This document shows, one piece after another, positions 1 to 7,944 of a DNA stretch of 64,000 bases. Both the position numbers and the translations under genes were made by a program. Where the stretch lies: the NCBI RefSeq assembly GCF_000719285.1, contig NZ_JOFS01000020.1:186001-250000 (forward strand), written 5' to 3'. The notes under the pieces are model-generated. The model worked only from the letters and a program-made list of their open reading frames with translations. It was not told the DNA's origin and ran no database searches. Each line of letters starts with the position of its first letter. Position 1 is the first letter of the stretch. The stretch comes from Streptomyces bicolor (GTDB lineage Bacteria > Actinomycetota > Actinomycetes > Streptomycetales > Streptomycetaceae).

Positions 1-2264
1 CGCGCGGCGGCGGCGACGGAGCGCTCTGCTTCGCCCGCCGCGCCCCGTGCCTGCCCGGCGAGCCGGCCGAGCTGCTGGGCGACGGACGACTTCTCCCGGT
101 CGGCGGCCCTGCGCCGCTCCCCCAGTTCCTCGACGAGCGCGGCACATTCCTTACGCCGCTCCCCCGCCGCGTGCTGCGCCTCGGTGAGCTCCTCGCACCG
201 CACCGCCAGCTCCTCCAATTCGGCGGCGGCCTCGTCCACGGACGCCTGCACTTCGAGGAGGCTGGGGGCGCCTGCGGAGCCGCCGTGGGCGAAGTGGGCG
301 CCGAGGAGGTCGCCTTCGGCGGTTACGGCGGTGAGGTCGGGGTGGGCGTAGACGAGGTCTTCGGCGTCTTCGAGGGCGGGGACGACGACGATGCCGCGCA
401 GGATGCGGCGTACAGCGGGCATGAGTTCGGAAGGACCGCGGACGAAATCTGCCGCGTGAGGTGGTCGGGCGTCTGAGGGTTCGTCGTGGTTTGTCGCGCA
501 GTTCCCCGCGCCCCTGAGGTCGGCTGCCGTACCTGTGTCTTGTGGTTCTCCCGCCAGCAGCAGCGCCGCCCGCCCGCCGTCCTGCTTGCGCAGCAGCCGG
601 ATCGCCTCCGCCGCCGCGGACGGTGACGTCACCGCGATCGCGTCGGCCGCCGCCCCGAAGGCGGCCGCCAGCGGTACCTCGTAACCCGGCGTCACCGTCA
701 GCAGTTCCGCGGCGGGGCCCAACAGCCCCGTGAGGCGGTCCTTGGCGCCGAGCAGCGCGCCGGTGCCGTCCTTGCGGCGCAGGCCCAGCGCCAACGCCTC
801 GTGGCGGGCCTGGGTCGCGGCCCGCCCCCGTTCCGCGGCCGTGGCCGCCTCGCGGGCTGCGGACAGGGCGGCCTCCGCCTCCGCCAGCCGCCGCTTCGCC
901 GCCTCGTGCTGCTCGGCCAGTTCCGCGTCCCCGGCGTCCAGGCCGTCGACCTCGGCCTTCAGCACCTCGTACTCCTCCTGGGCGGCGAAGGCCCGCTCCT
1001 GGGCCTCGTCGCGAGCGGCGGCCAGGCGGTCGATCTCGGCCTGTGCGGAGGCGGCCCGCGAGCGCGCCGCGTTGACCTGCCCGTTCAGCCGGGCGAGCCC
1101 CTCGCGGCGGTCGGCGATGGCGCGGGCGACATCCTTCAGGCGCCGCTCTTCGAGGGCGAGCTCGCGTTCCAGTTCGGCACGGTGGGCGACCGTGTCCTCG
1201 AGGGCGCGCTCGGCCGCCTCCAGGGCAGCCTCGAGCTCGGCCTCCTGCTCCCGGATCCGGGCGGCCTCGCGCTCCATGTCCTCGGGGTCGCGGCCCCGGC
1301 GTTCCTCCGGCGGTGCGGAGGTGGCGCTCTTCACGCGCGCGTCGGCCAGCGAGATCGTGCCGCGCACCCGCTCGGCCAGCTGGGACAGCTCGTACCAGGT
1401 CTGCTGGGCCCGCTGGAGGCGCGGTGTGAGCTGCCGTACCTCGTCCTCCAGGAGTGCCTCGCGTTGCAGCGCTTTCTTCAGCTCCTGTTCGGCGGCCTCC
1501 TTGCGCTCCTTCAGCGCGGCCTCGTCGGCGACCTCGGCCTGGAGCGCCTCCCTGAGCCGTACGAGATCGTCGGCGAGGAGACGGAGGCGGGCGTCGCGCA
1601 GGTCGGCCTGGATCACGGCTGCCCGCCGGGCGACCGCCGCCTGGCGGCCGAGCGGCTTGAGCTGCCTTCTGAGCTCGTCCGTCAGGTCCTGCACGCGCGC
1701 GAGGTTGGCCTGCATCGCGTCCAGCTTGCGGAGGGCCTTCTCCTTGCGCTTGCGGTGCTTGAGGACGCCCGCGGCCTCTTCGATGAAGGCGCGGCGGCCC
1801 ATGGGGTCGGCGTGCAGGACGGAGTCGAGCTGGCCCTGGCCGACGATGACGTGCATCTCGCGGCCGATGCCGGAGTCGGAGAGGAGTTCCTGGATGTCCA
1901 GGAGGCGGCAGGTGTCGCCGTTGATCTGGTACTCGCTGCCGCCGTTGCGGAACATGATCCGCGTGATGGTGACCTCGGAGTACTCGATGGGCAGCGCCCC
2001 GTCGGAGTTGTCGATGGTCAGCGACACCTCGGCACGGCCCAGCGGCGGCCGGCCGGTGGTGCCGGCGAAGATGACGTCCTCCATCTTGCCGCCGCGCAGC
2101 GACTTGGCACCCTGCTCGCCCATGACCCAGCTGAGCGCGTCCACGACATTGGACTTGCCCGAGCCGTTCGGTCCGACGACACACGTGATCCCCGGCTCGA
2201 ACCGGAGCGTGGTCGCCGAGGCGAACGACTTGAACCCGCGGAGGGTCAGGGCCTTGAGGTGCAC
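1..2264 (-). CDS. smc: Chromosome segregation ATPase SMC (N-terminal ~754 codons, runs off the left edge)
   Basis: SMC forms the ATP-driven condensin core that organises and segregates the chromosome with ScpA/ScpB. The start is the GTG whose complement is at 2262-2264, giving MHLKALTLRGFKSFA, the canonical SMC N-terminus. The Walker A segment GPNGSGKSN follows, then a long Ala/Glu/Arg-rich coiled coil, and the hinge begins around 800-300. The usual length is about 1180 aa, so the second coiled coil and the C-terminal ATPase lobe lie outside the window. Oddity: near 480-520 the hinge reads LRGAGNCATNHDEP, the translation of a repeat that is normally intergenic (see findings). The frame stays open through it. 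The large plus-strand open frames over this gene are GC artefacts. Confidence 0.95.
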   Translation of the reverse strand, partial: MHLKALTLRGFKSFASATTLRFEPGITCVVGPNGSGKSNVVDALSWVMGEQGAKSLRGGKMEDVIFAGTTGRPPLGRAEVSLTIDNSDGALPIEYSEVTITRIMFRNGGSEYQINGDTCRLLDIQELLSDSGIGREMHVIVGQGQLDSVLHADPMGRRAFIEEAAGVLKHRKRKEKALRKLDAMQANLARVQDLTDELRRQLKPLGRQAAVARRAAVIQADLRDARLRLLADDLVRLREALQAEVADEAALKERKEAAEQELKKALQREALLEDEVRQLTPRLQRAQQTWYELSQLAERVRGTISLADARVKSATSAPPEERRGRDPEDMEREAARIREQEAELEAALEAAERALEDTVAHRAELERELALEERRLKDVARAIADRREGLARLNGQVNAARSRAASAQAEIDRLAAARDEAQERAFAAQEEYEVLKAEVDGLDAGDAELAEQHEAAKRRLAEAEAALSAAREAATAAERGRAATQARHEALALGLRRKDGTGALLGAKDRLTGLLGPAAELLTVTPGYEVPLAAAFGAAADAIAVTSPSAAAEAIRLLRKQDGGRAALLLAGEPQDTGTAADLRGAGNCATNHDEPSDARPPHAADFVRGPSELMPAVRRILRGIVVVPALEDAEDLVYAHPDLTAVTAEGDLLGAHFAHGGSAGAPSLLEVQASVDEAAAELEELAVRCEELTEAQHAAGERRKECAALVEELGERRRAADREKSSVAQQLGRLAGQARGAAGEAERSVAAAA
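495..515 (+). repeat. Short Streptomyces repeat, copy inside smc
   Basis: The core gcgcagttccccgcgcccct occurs here within the smc hinge coding region, at 10286-10305 between rsmD and recG, and inverted at 48653-48672. From general knowledge this core is common between Streptomyces genes. I know of no assigned function. Confidence 0.75.
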
Positions 2265-2394
2265 GCCGCTGGACTCTACCTTCCGGGGATGTCTCGCTCC
2301 ATGAACCCACGGTTTCACCGGTGAACGTGCAGGGCACACCAGACGTTAAAGAGAGTGAAAGAATGCGCGGGGCATTAAGACGGGGGCAAGAAAG

Positions 2395-2416
2395 AAGGGA
2401 CGCCGAAGCGTCCCTT
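2395..2416 (-). terminator. Rho-independent terminator after the 67-aa gene, upstream of smc
   Basis: Perfect 9-bp arms aagggacgc/gcgtccctt around a CGAA tetraloop. On the minus strand the stem is followed by the T-rich run cttctttcttg. It separates the small upstream gene from smc. Confidence 0.75.
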
Positions 2417-2525
2417 GCAACTTCTTACGGCTGACTGGCCAGCCGTTGACAACTTAGCGGTTGAACTTAGCGGTTGTTACGGGCAGCCCAACCACTGCTG
2501 GTGCTGTTGTGGAGCGATGCAGTGA

Positions 2526-2729
2526 TCAGGTGAGCGCAGGCTCCGCCTGGTGTGCGTCGATGCTCTCCATGATCCTGTCGTGAGAAGCGGCAGCCTGCAG
2601 GGCATCCTTCTCCGCCTGGATCCGTACGAGTTCGGATTCCAGGTCCTGGACACGCTGCTGGAGCCGTCGCATCTCGGCGAGGAGTCGAGGGTCGGAGCCG
2701 CCGACGTAACCGAGAAGCGCCTTTGCCAT
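2526..2729 (-). CDS. Small conserved coiled-coil protein (67 aa)
   Basis: MAKALLGYVGG is followed by a heptad-like amphipathic helix containing LLAEMRRLQQRVQDLESEL at about residues 16-34, so a short coiled coil is likely. There is no membrane segment and no signal peptide. The ATG is preceded by GGAGG at ideal spacing, and codon use is typical, so the gene is convincing despite its size. I recall similar 60-70 aa proteins beside smc in other Streptomyces, but no function. A strong terminator separates it from smc, so it is probably a single-gene unit. Two longer overlapping frames on the same strand are shadows. Confidence 0.8.
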   Translation of the reverse strand: MAKALLGYVGGSDPRLLAEMRRLQQRVQDLESELVRIQAEKDALQAAASHDRIMESIDAHQAEPALT

Positions 2730-3112
2730 GATGGATGGTCCTCCACACTGAGTGACCGACCGAAGCGGTGTGGGTCGTGAGGGATTCGCACCCGCGGTTG
2801 CTTGGCAGGCCTGAAGTTGTGCTGCCGTTCAGCCATGCCAAACAGCTAAGGTGCGCGGGGCTTTCAGCGTCTCACCAAAAAGTTTGACGGTCAACACGAT
2901 CACGCCCCGTATCGGTGGGAAACCCGGGGGCGCACGGCCGGAAAGCGGCGGTGCTGCGACTCCTGCGGGCCCCTCGGGGCGTGGCGATCATCCTTGCCTG
3001 CGGAGCCTGCCACTGCAAGGGGGTTGTTGGCAACCACCTGCTCATTTCTGCTCGGGGCAGTTGCCGGTGGCAGATCCCTCCGCTCGTTCCAGGCCCGCTT
3101 TACAGATCCGGC
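2730..3112. other. Intergenic region upstream of the 67-aa gene
   Basis: I see no credible gene here. TTGACGGTCAA at 2884-2894 is an 11-bp palindrome. On the minus strand it supplies a TTGACC hexamer that could act as a -35 element for the 67-aa gene, but no convincing -10 follows. The rest is GC-rich spacer up to the end of the acylphosphatase gene. Confidence 0.4.
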
Positions 3113-3394
3113 TCAGCGGATGGCGAAGCCGTCGTAACCCCCGCGAGGTGTGTCCCAGATCTCGGTGACACCGTCCACCCGCCCGGGCGTGTCGTCGCCC
3201 TGAAGCCAGTCCAGAAGTCCCTCACAGCCTTCACGCGGGCCCTCCGCGACCACCTGGACCCTGCCGTCGCCCAAATTGAGAGCAAAACCACTCAGGCCGC
3301 CGATCTCGAGGGCCTTGGCCCGCGTGAACCAGCGAAAACCCACACCTTGGACGCGTCCACGGACCCAGGCGACCAGCCGTACATCCTCGCTCAT
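3113..3394 (-). CDS. acyP: Acylphosphatase
   Basis: A 93-aa cytosolic enzyme that hydrolyses carboxyl-phosphate bonds of acyl phosphates. The family signature [16 protein letters not shown] supplies the phosphate loop and the catalytic Arg. The downstream [15 protein letters not shown] segment supplies the catalytic Asn. Length is normal for the family (about 90 aa). The next upstream gene is divergent, so the two promoters lie in 3395-3547. This gene normally sits close to smc in Streptomyces. Confidence 0.93.
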   Translation of the reverse strand: MSEDVRLVAWVRGRVQGVGFRWFTRAKALEIGGLSGFALNLGDGRVQVVAEGPREGCEGLLDWLQGDDTPGRVDGVTEIWDTPRGGYDGFAIR

Positions 3395-3482
3395 GAGTGC
3401 AACCTAACGGGCCAATGTCTCTTCGGGCACTTCCTCCCCGGGCGCCATGCGGTACCGTCCCCACCCAATGAATCCCATATGA

Positions 3483-3504
3483 AACTCACACGATCGAGTG
3501 AGTT
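3483..3504. promoter_or_regulatory. Inverted repeat in the acyP / CAP-protein divergent promoter
   Basis: Arms aactcac and gtgagtt (7 bp, perfect) flank an 8-bp spacer acgatcga. The site lies 44 bp upstream of the CAP-protein start and about 90 bp upstream of acyP. The geometry fits a dimeric repressor or activator site. The regulator is unknown. Confidence 0.4.
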
Positions 3505-3547
3505 CTGTGGGGATCTTGAGACCGCACGGACGAGGAAGGCCAGAAAC

Positions 3548-4720
3548 ATGGGACGCCACCGACGCTCCGCCGCCGGCCGCGCCGCCAGGGGCCGCGCCAC
3601 GGGGGTCACACATACGGACGGCTCCTATACGGGGGGCCACGACTCCCTGGACTCGTACGCGAACGACCGCCCCACGATGGGCATCGCGCCCTATCTGAAC
3701 CCGGAGGCGTACGCCGAGGCCTACGCGAAGAGTGACGCCTACCTCTTCGCCTCGGACGACGACTACGACCGGATCACCGACCCGACGACCTTCCCGAGCG
3801 ACACCTCAGCCGTCGGCGGGCCCGCGGGCGCCGCCACCGCGGTCTTCCACGGTGACGGTTTCACGCCCGACGCCGGCTCCCGCCGCCCCGGGAACGGCTC
3901 GCACCGCCGCCGCAAGAAGAAGGCCGCGGCGCCGGTGAAGACCGGACTGCTCGGCGTCTCCGCGGCGGTCGCTCTCGGCACGGTCGCGGTCGCCACGGGC
4001 GTGGTGCCCGGCATCGAGAACTACCAGCTCGGCGGGGGCAGCGGCGCGGACCGCGTGCAGGCCGCGGACACCCCGACCAACTCCCCCAGCGAGCAGGGCG
4101 GCACCTCCGGCAGCGCCGAGGGTCACGAGGACGGCGGCTCGACGAGCCGCGACGTCGAGCGGCCCGCCTCCCCGACCCCGTCGAAGACGTCGTCCGCGCC
4201 GACGAAGACCCCGTCGAAGAAGCCGTCGGCGACGCCCAGCGAGAAGCCGAAGGAATCTCCTTCCCGTACGGCCACGAAGGCGCCGGAGAAGAAGCCCGAG
4301 AAGGAGACGGAGAAGCCCAGCGACTCCGTGGCGGTGTCCGCGGAGGCCGTCGCCGCGGCCGAGGTGCTGAAGCTTGTCAACGAGGAGCGCGCACAGGTGG
4401 GCTGCAGCGCTCTCTCCGCCAACAGCTCGCTGGCCGACCTGGCGCAGGACTTCAGCGAGGCCATGGCCGCCCGGGGCTTCTTCGACCACACCGACCCCGA
4501 CGGGGCGTCCCCGTGGGACCGGGCCGCGAAGGCCGGCATAACCGACCTCGGCGGCGAGAACATAGCCCGCGGCCAGGCCGACGCCGCCGCAGTGATGGAG
4601 GCCTGGATGAACAGCCCGGGCCACAAGGCCAACATCCTGAACTGCGACTTCAAGACGCTGGGGGTCGGGGTGCACTTCGGCTCCGGCGGGCCCTGGTGGA
4701 CGCAGGACTTCGGGTACTAG
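3548..4720 (+). CDS. CAP/SCP-domain membrane-anchored extracellular protein
   Basis: 390 aa from the ATG at 3548; the open frame extends further upstream, but without a start site or typical coding use. Layout: a cytoplasmic basic N-terminus with an Arg/Lys block (SHRRRKKK, about residues 118-125), one transmembrane segment (GLLGVSAAVALGTVAVATGV, about 133-152), a long Pro/Ser/Thr/Lys-rich extracytoplasmic linker with repeated TPSKKPSATPSEKPKE-like units, and a C-terminal CAP domain of about 120 aa starting VLKLVNEERAQVGC. The CAP core has HTDPDGASPW, GENIARG and WMNSPGHKANIL. CAP proteins are secreted or surface-held and bind lipids or act on cell-wall-linked substrates. The exact role here is unknown. 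Confidence 0.88.
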   Translation: MGRHRRSAAGRAARGRATGVTHTDGSYTGGHDSLDSYANDRPTMGIAPYLNPEAYAEAYAKSDAYLFASDDDYDRITDPTTFPSDTSAVGGPAGAATAVFHGDGFTPDAGSRRPGNGSHRRRKKKAAAPVKTGLLGVSAAVALGTVAVATGVVPGIENYQLGGGSGADRVQAADTPTNSPSEQGGTSGSAEGHEDGGSTSRDVERPASPTPSKTSSAPTKTPSKKPSATPSEKPKESPSRTATKAPEKKPEKETEKPSDSVAVSAEAVAAAEVLKLVNEERAQVGCSALSANSSLADLAQDFSEAMAARGFFDHTDPDGASPWDRAAKAGITDLGGENIARGQADAAAVMEAWMNSPGHKANILNCDFKTLGVGVHFGSGGPWWTQDFGY

Positions 4721-4749
4721 CCCCCGGAACCACACTGTCACTCCCGCAC

Positions 4750-4776
4750 AGGGCGCTAACTTCTGGTTAGCGCCCT
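4750..4776. promoter_or_regulatory. Perfect 11-bp inverted repeat between the CAP gene and the HxlR gene
   Basis: agggcgctaac and gttagcgccct flank the 5-nt loop ttctg. It can be read as the terminator of the CAP gene. The inner ctaac/gttag palindrome just upstream of the HxlR start codon also suits a winged-helix operator for autoregulation. No T-tract follows. Confidence 0.5.
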
Positions 4777-4812
4777 CTGCAAGTCAGCGCTGCCTGCGAG
4801 TACGCTTTCGAT

Positions 4813-5214
4813 ATGGACACCACGCAGGAGCGCGCGGACGCGCAGGACTTCCCCTACGACGTGTTCGCCAAGGCCTGCCCCTCGCGCGGCACGCTGGAAC
4901 ACGTCACGGGTCGCTGGGGCGGGCTCACGCTCAGCGCCCTGTACGAGGGCTCGCTGCGTTTCAACGAGCTGCGCCGCCGGGTCGACGGCGTCAGCGAGAA
5001 GATGCTGTCCCAGACGCTGCACGCCCTGGAGCGGGACGGCCTGGTGCACCGCGAGGCCCAGCCGACCAACCCACCACGGGTCGACTACGAGCTGACACCG
5101 CTGGGGCACGGAGTCGCCGAGCGACTGATGGGCCTCATCCACTTCGTGGAGGGCCGGATGGACGACGTGCTCGCGGCGCGTCGGCGTTACGACGAGACCC
5201 GCGGCGCCCGCTGA
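4813..5214 (+). CDS. HxlR-family winged-helix transcriptional regulator
   Basis: 133 aa. The conserved Cys-Pro near residue 20 ([17 protein letters not shown]) and the wHTH sequence [20 protein letters not shown], then [13 protein letters not shown], define the HxlR/MarR-like family. Some members sense electrophiles or thiol stress through that first Cys. HxlR genes usually face their target gene, but here the upstream neighbour points the same way, so only autoregulation through the inverted repeat at 4750-4776 is suggested by the sequence. The 3' end overlaps the convergent mutM gene by 28 bp. Confidence 0.9.
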   Translation: MDTTQERADAQDFPYDVFAKACPSRGTLEHVTGRWGGLTLSALYEGSLRFNELRRRVDGVSEKMLSQTLHALERDGLVHREAQPTNPPRVDYELTPLGHGVAERLMGLIHFVEGRMDDVLAARRRYDETRGAR

Positions 5215-6047
5215 CACTTCGGGCAGAAGTAGCTGGACCGGTTCATCCAGGGCCGCCTGCGCATCGGCGTACCGCACCGCTTGCAGGGCAGCCCTTCACG
5301 GCCGTACGCGTCGAGGGACCGGTCGAAATAGCCCGACTCGCCGTTGACGTTGACGTACAGGCTGTCGAAGCTGGTGCCGCCCACGGCGAGGGCGGCGTTC
5401 ATGACGTCCCTTACGTGGCCGAGGAGTTCGAGGCTGCGCGGGCGGGTGAAGGTCGCGGTCGGGCGGTCGTAGTGGAGGCGGGTGCGCCAAAGGGCCTCGT
5501 CCGCATAGATGTTGCCGACGCCGCTGATCAACGACTGGTCGAGCAGGGCCCGTTTGATGGTCGTGCGCTTGCGGCGCAGGGCCTGGTGGAAGGCCTCGTC
5601 GTCGAAGAGCGGGTCAAGGGGGTCGCGGGCGATGTGCGCGATGACGTCGGGCAGGCCGTCCGGGGTGTTGTCGTGCAACGACAGGCCGCCGAAGGTGCGT
5701 TGGTCGACGAAGCGCAGCTCGGTGTCAAGGGCGTCCGCGAACCGCACGCGGATCCTGAGGTGCTTCTCGTCGGGCGCGGTGTGCGGCTGGACCAGCAGCT
5801 GGCCGCTCATGCCGAGGTGAGCCAGGATCGACTGGTCCGTGTCCTCCAGGGGCAGCCACAGGTACTTGCCGCGACGGCTGGGGACACCGACGCGGTGGCC
5901 CTTGAGACGGTGCGCGAAGTCGTCCGCGCCGCCCAGGTGACGGCGCACGGCACGCGGGTGCAGCACCTCGGCGTCGGCGACCGTGCGGTGGGCGACCCAC
6001 CGCTCCAGGCCACGCCGTACGACCTCGACCTCGGGCAATTCGGGCAT
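5187..6047 (-). CDS. mutM: Formamidopyrimidine-DNA glycosylase (Fpg/MutM)
   Basis: 286-aa base-excision-repair glycosylase/AP lyase removing 8-oxoguanine and formamidopyrimidines. The start at 6047 gives [15 protein letters not shown], exposing the catalytic Pro and Glu after Met removal; an in-frame extension upstream is non-coding. The conserved Lys is in SRRGKYLWL, the DNA-binding helix region in [20 protein letters not shown], and the C-terminal zinc finger is CKRC-x16-CPKC. It is followed upstream by rnc in the same direction, and the two are probably cotranscribed. The last 28 bp overlap the convergent HxlR gene. Confidence 0.96.
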   Translation of the reverse strand: MPELPEVEVVRRGLERWVAHRTVADAEVLHPRAVRRHLGGADDFAHRLKGHRVGVPSRRGKYLWLPLEDTDQSILAHLGMSGQLLVQPHTAPDEKHLRIRVRFADALDTELRFVDQRTFGGLSLHDNTPDGLPDVIAHIARDPLDPLFDDEAFHQALRRKRTTIKRALLDQSLISGVGNIYADEALWRTRLHYDRPTATFTRPRSLELLGHVRDVMNAALAVGGTSFDSLYVNVNGESGYFDRSLDAYGREGLPCKRCGTPMRRRPWMNRSSYFCPKCQRAPRVSS

Positions 6048-6171
6048 GGGATCCCCCGTCGACCTGCGTGGGCCGCCCGTAGGGCTTTCGCACCCTGGGG
6101 TGGCCTGTCCGCTCAATGGGCCGAGCGCCCGCCCCGCGGCGGGGTACGGGCGCTCGGGTCGCGCTGTTCGG

Positions 6172-6966
6172 TCAGGCGGAGGCCGACGACGCGTCGGCGT
6201 CGGGCTCGGCGGCATCCACTGCCGCCTTCGCCTTCTTGGCTCGCTCGTCCGCGGCGGCCCGGATGGACCGCCACGCGGATTCCGCGGCCTGCTGCTCCGC
6301 CTCCTTCTTGCTGCGGCCGGTGCCGGTGCCGTACGAGACGCCTCCGACGCGGGCGGCAGCAGTGAAGGTCTTCTCGTGGTCGGGGCCGGTCTCCGTGACC
6401 AGGTACTCGGGGACGCCGAGGCCTTCGGTCGCGGTGAGCTCCTGGAGACTGGTCTTCCAGTCCAGGCCGACTCCGAGGTTCGAGGACTTCTCGATCAGGG
6501 GGTCGAACAGGCGGTGCACCAGCTCCGCCGCCGATTCCAGGCCCTGGTCGAGATAGACCGCGCCGATCACCGCTTCCAGGGTGTCGGCGAAGATGGACGC
6601 CTTGTCCCGGCCGCCCGTGCCCTCTTCACCGCGGCCGAGCCGGATGAAGGAGCCAAGGTCAAGGCCGCGACCGACCTCCGCCAGCGCACGCGAGTTGACC
6701 ACCGCGGCCCGCAGCTTGGCCAGCTGGCCTTCGGGCAGGTCGGGGTGGGTGCGGTACAGCGTGTCCGTGACCACGAGGCCGAGCACGGAGTCCCCGAGGA
6801 ACTCCAGGCGCTCGTTGGTCGGCAGACCGCCGTTCTCGTATGCGTAGGAGCGGTGGGTCAGCGCACGCACCAGAAGGGCGGACTCGAGCTTGTACCCGAG
6901 CCGCCCTTCCAACAGCGTGTGGGACGAGGCTGTGTTGTCCGCAGCGTTCTTCTTAGGCGTGGACAC
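6172..6966 (-). CDS. rnc: Ribonuclease III
   Basis: 264-aa dsRNA endonuclease that processes rRNA and mRNAs; in S. coelicolor the orthologue is AbsB, a global regulator of antibiotic synthesis. The GTG start at 6966 ([11 protein letters not shown]) has a GAGAGG ribosome site five bases upstream. The catalytic signature [15 protein letters not shown] is at about residues 53-67, and the second metal-site acidic cluster is in [17 protein letters not shown]-terminal dsRNA-binding domain ends near the [13 protein letters not shown] segment. Only 19 bp separate it from rpmF, so rpmF-rnc-mutM look like one operon downstream of the DUF177 gene, the usual arrangement in actinobacteria. Confidence 0.96.
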   Translation of the reverse strand: MSTPKKNAADNTASSHTLLEGRLGYKLESALLVRALTHRSYAYENGGLPTNERLEFLGDSVLGLVVTDTLYRTHPDLPEGQLAKLRAAVVNSRALAEVGRGLDLGSFIRLGRGEEGTGGRDKASIFADTLEAVIGAVYLDQGLESAAELVHRLFDPLIEKSSNLGVGLDWKTSLQELTATEGLGVPEYLVTETGPDHEKTFTAAARVGGVSYGTGTGRSKKEAEQQAAESAWRSIRAAADERAKKAKAAVDAAEPDADASSASA

Positions 6967-6985
6967 AGTGCCTCTCACCAGCCGC

Positions 6986-7159
6986 TCAGACCTCGAGGAC
7001 CTGGCGCTTGTTGTAGGTGCCGCAAGACGGGCACGCGATGTGCTGCTGCTTGGGCTCGTGGCAGCGCTCGCACGCAACCAGGGTGGGGACCGCAGCCTTC
7101 CACTGCGACCGGCGGTGGCGCGTGTTGCTGCGCGACATCTTCCGCTTCGGAACAGCCAC
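6986..7159 (-). CDS. rpmF: 50S ribosomal protein L32
   Basis: 57 aa from a GTG start: [20 protein letters not shown], then CERC and CPSC pairs that form the zinc ribbon of the Zn-binding (C+) L32 type. It lies 2 bp downstream of the DUF177 stop and 19 bp upstream of rnc, the classical DUF177-rpmF-rnc arrangement. Confidence 0.96.
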   Translation of the reverse strand: MAVPKRKMSRSNTRHRRSQWKAAVPTLVACERCHEPKQQHIACPSCGTYNKRQVLEV

Positions 7160-7161
7160 GG

Positions 7162-7806
7162 CTACTTCTCCTGCTTCTCGTCGACGCCCGCTTCGGCGCC
7201 GCTCTTCTCGTCCTTATCGCCGGGTTCGAGTGAATCGGCGAGTCCCTGCAGTGCCGCCCAACGGATGTCGACGGCGTCGTGGTGGTGGTCCGGGTCGTCC
7301 GCGAGGCGTGCGCCGCACTCGGCGCACAGTCCTGGGCAGTCTTCCTGGCACACCGGCTGCATCGGCAGTGCGAGCACCACCGCATCGCGCAGCACGGGTT
7401 CGAGGTCGAACAGGCCGTCCTCGAGAAAGAGCCTGTCCTCGTCGTCCTCGGCGTCGTCGCCGGGTTCCGCACCGTGGTGGTGACGGCCCCGATCGTCGGC
7501 GTCAGGGTACGAGAACATCTCCTGGAAGTCCGCTTCCACGTCGAGCTGAAGCGGCTCCAGACACCTTACGCACTCCCCCTCGGCCTGTGCACGGGCGGTG
7601 CCTGTGACGAGCACCCCTTCCATGACCGACTCGAGCCGGAGTTCGAGCTCCACCGGGGCGCCTTCCGGCACTCCGACGACTCCCTGGATACCGAGATCCT
7701 TGGGAGCGTCGACCTCGCGGGTCAGGCGCTGCAGCGCACCGGGCCGCCGACCCAGCTCGTGTGTGTCGAACACGAGAGGGTTGCGGTGGTCGAGGCGGGC
7801 TGTCAC
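7162..7806 (-). CDS. DUF177 (YceD-family) protein, rpmF partner
   Basis: 214 aa, normal to slightly long for the family. YceD/DUF177 proteins are encoded upstream of rpmF almost everywhere, and in plants and bacteria they have been linked to 23S rRNA maturation. The GTG start gives [19 protein letters not shown]. Conserved cysteines occur in CVRCLEPL (about residues 78-85) and [14 protein letters not shown] (about 152-165), suggesting metal binding. There is an acidic/His-rich insert in the middle and a charged tail ending DEKQEK. It is cotranscribed with rpmF (2-bp gap). Confidence 0.92.
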   Translation of the reverse strand: MTARLDHRNPLVFDTHELGRRPGALQRLTREVDAPKDLGIQGVVGVPEGAPVELELRLESVMEGVLVTGTARAQAEGECVRCLEPLQLDVEADFQEMFSYPDADDRGRHHHGAEPGDDAEDDEDRLFLEDGLFDLEPVLRDAVVLALPMQPVCQEDCPGLCAECGARLADDPDHHHDAVDIRWAALQGLADSLEPGDKDEKSGAEAGVDEKQEK

Positions 7807-7944
7807 GCCATTCCTGCTTTCGATCTGCTGAGCTCAGAGGGTCACTGCCCTTCGGTGTCCCCGGGCAGCGTTGATCGCGGACGTACGCGCGACCGAAGAG
7901 CCAGGATACTGGACCTTTCGCTCACGGCCCAATCCGGTGGTGGG

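Noticed and set aside
2915..3547. N-terminal extension of the CAP protein frame over acyP
   Set aside because: The open frame runs antisense through acyP; the ATG at 3548 gives the expected cytoplasmic basic N-terminus.
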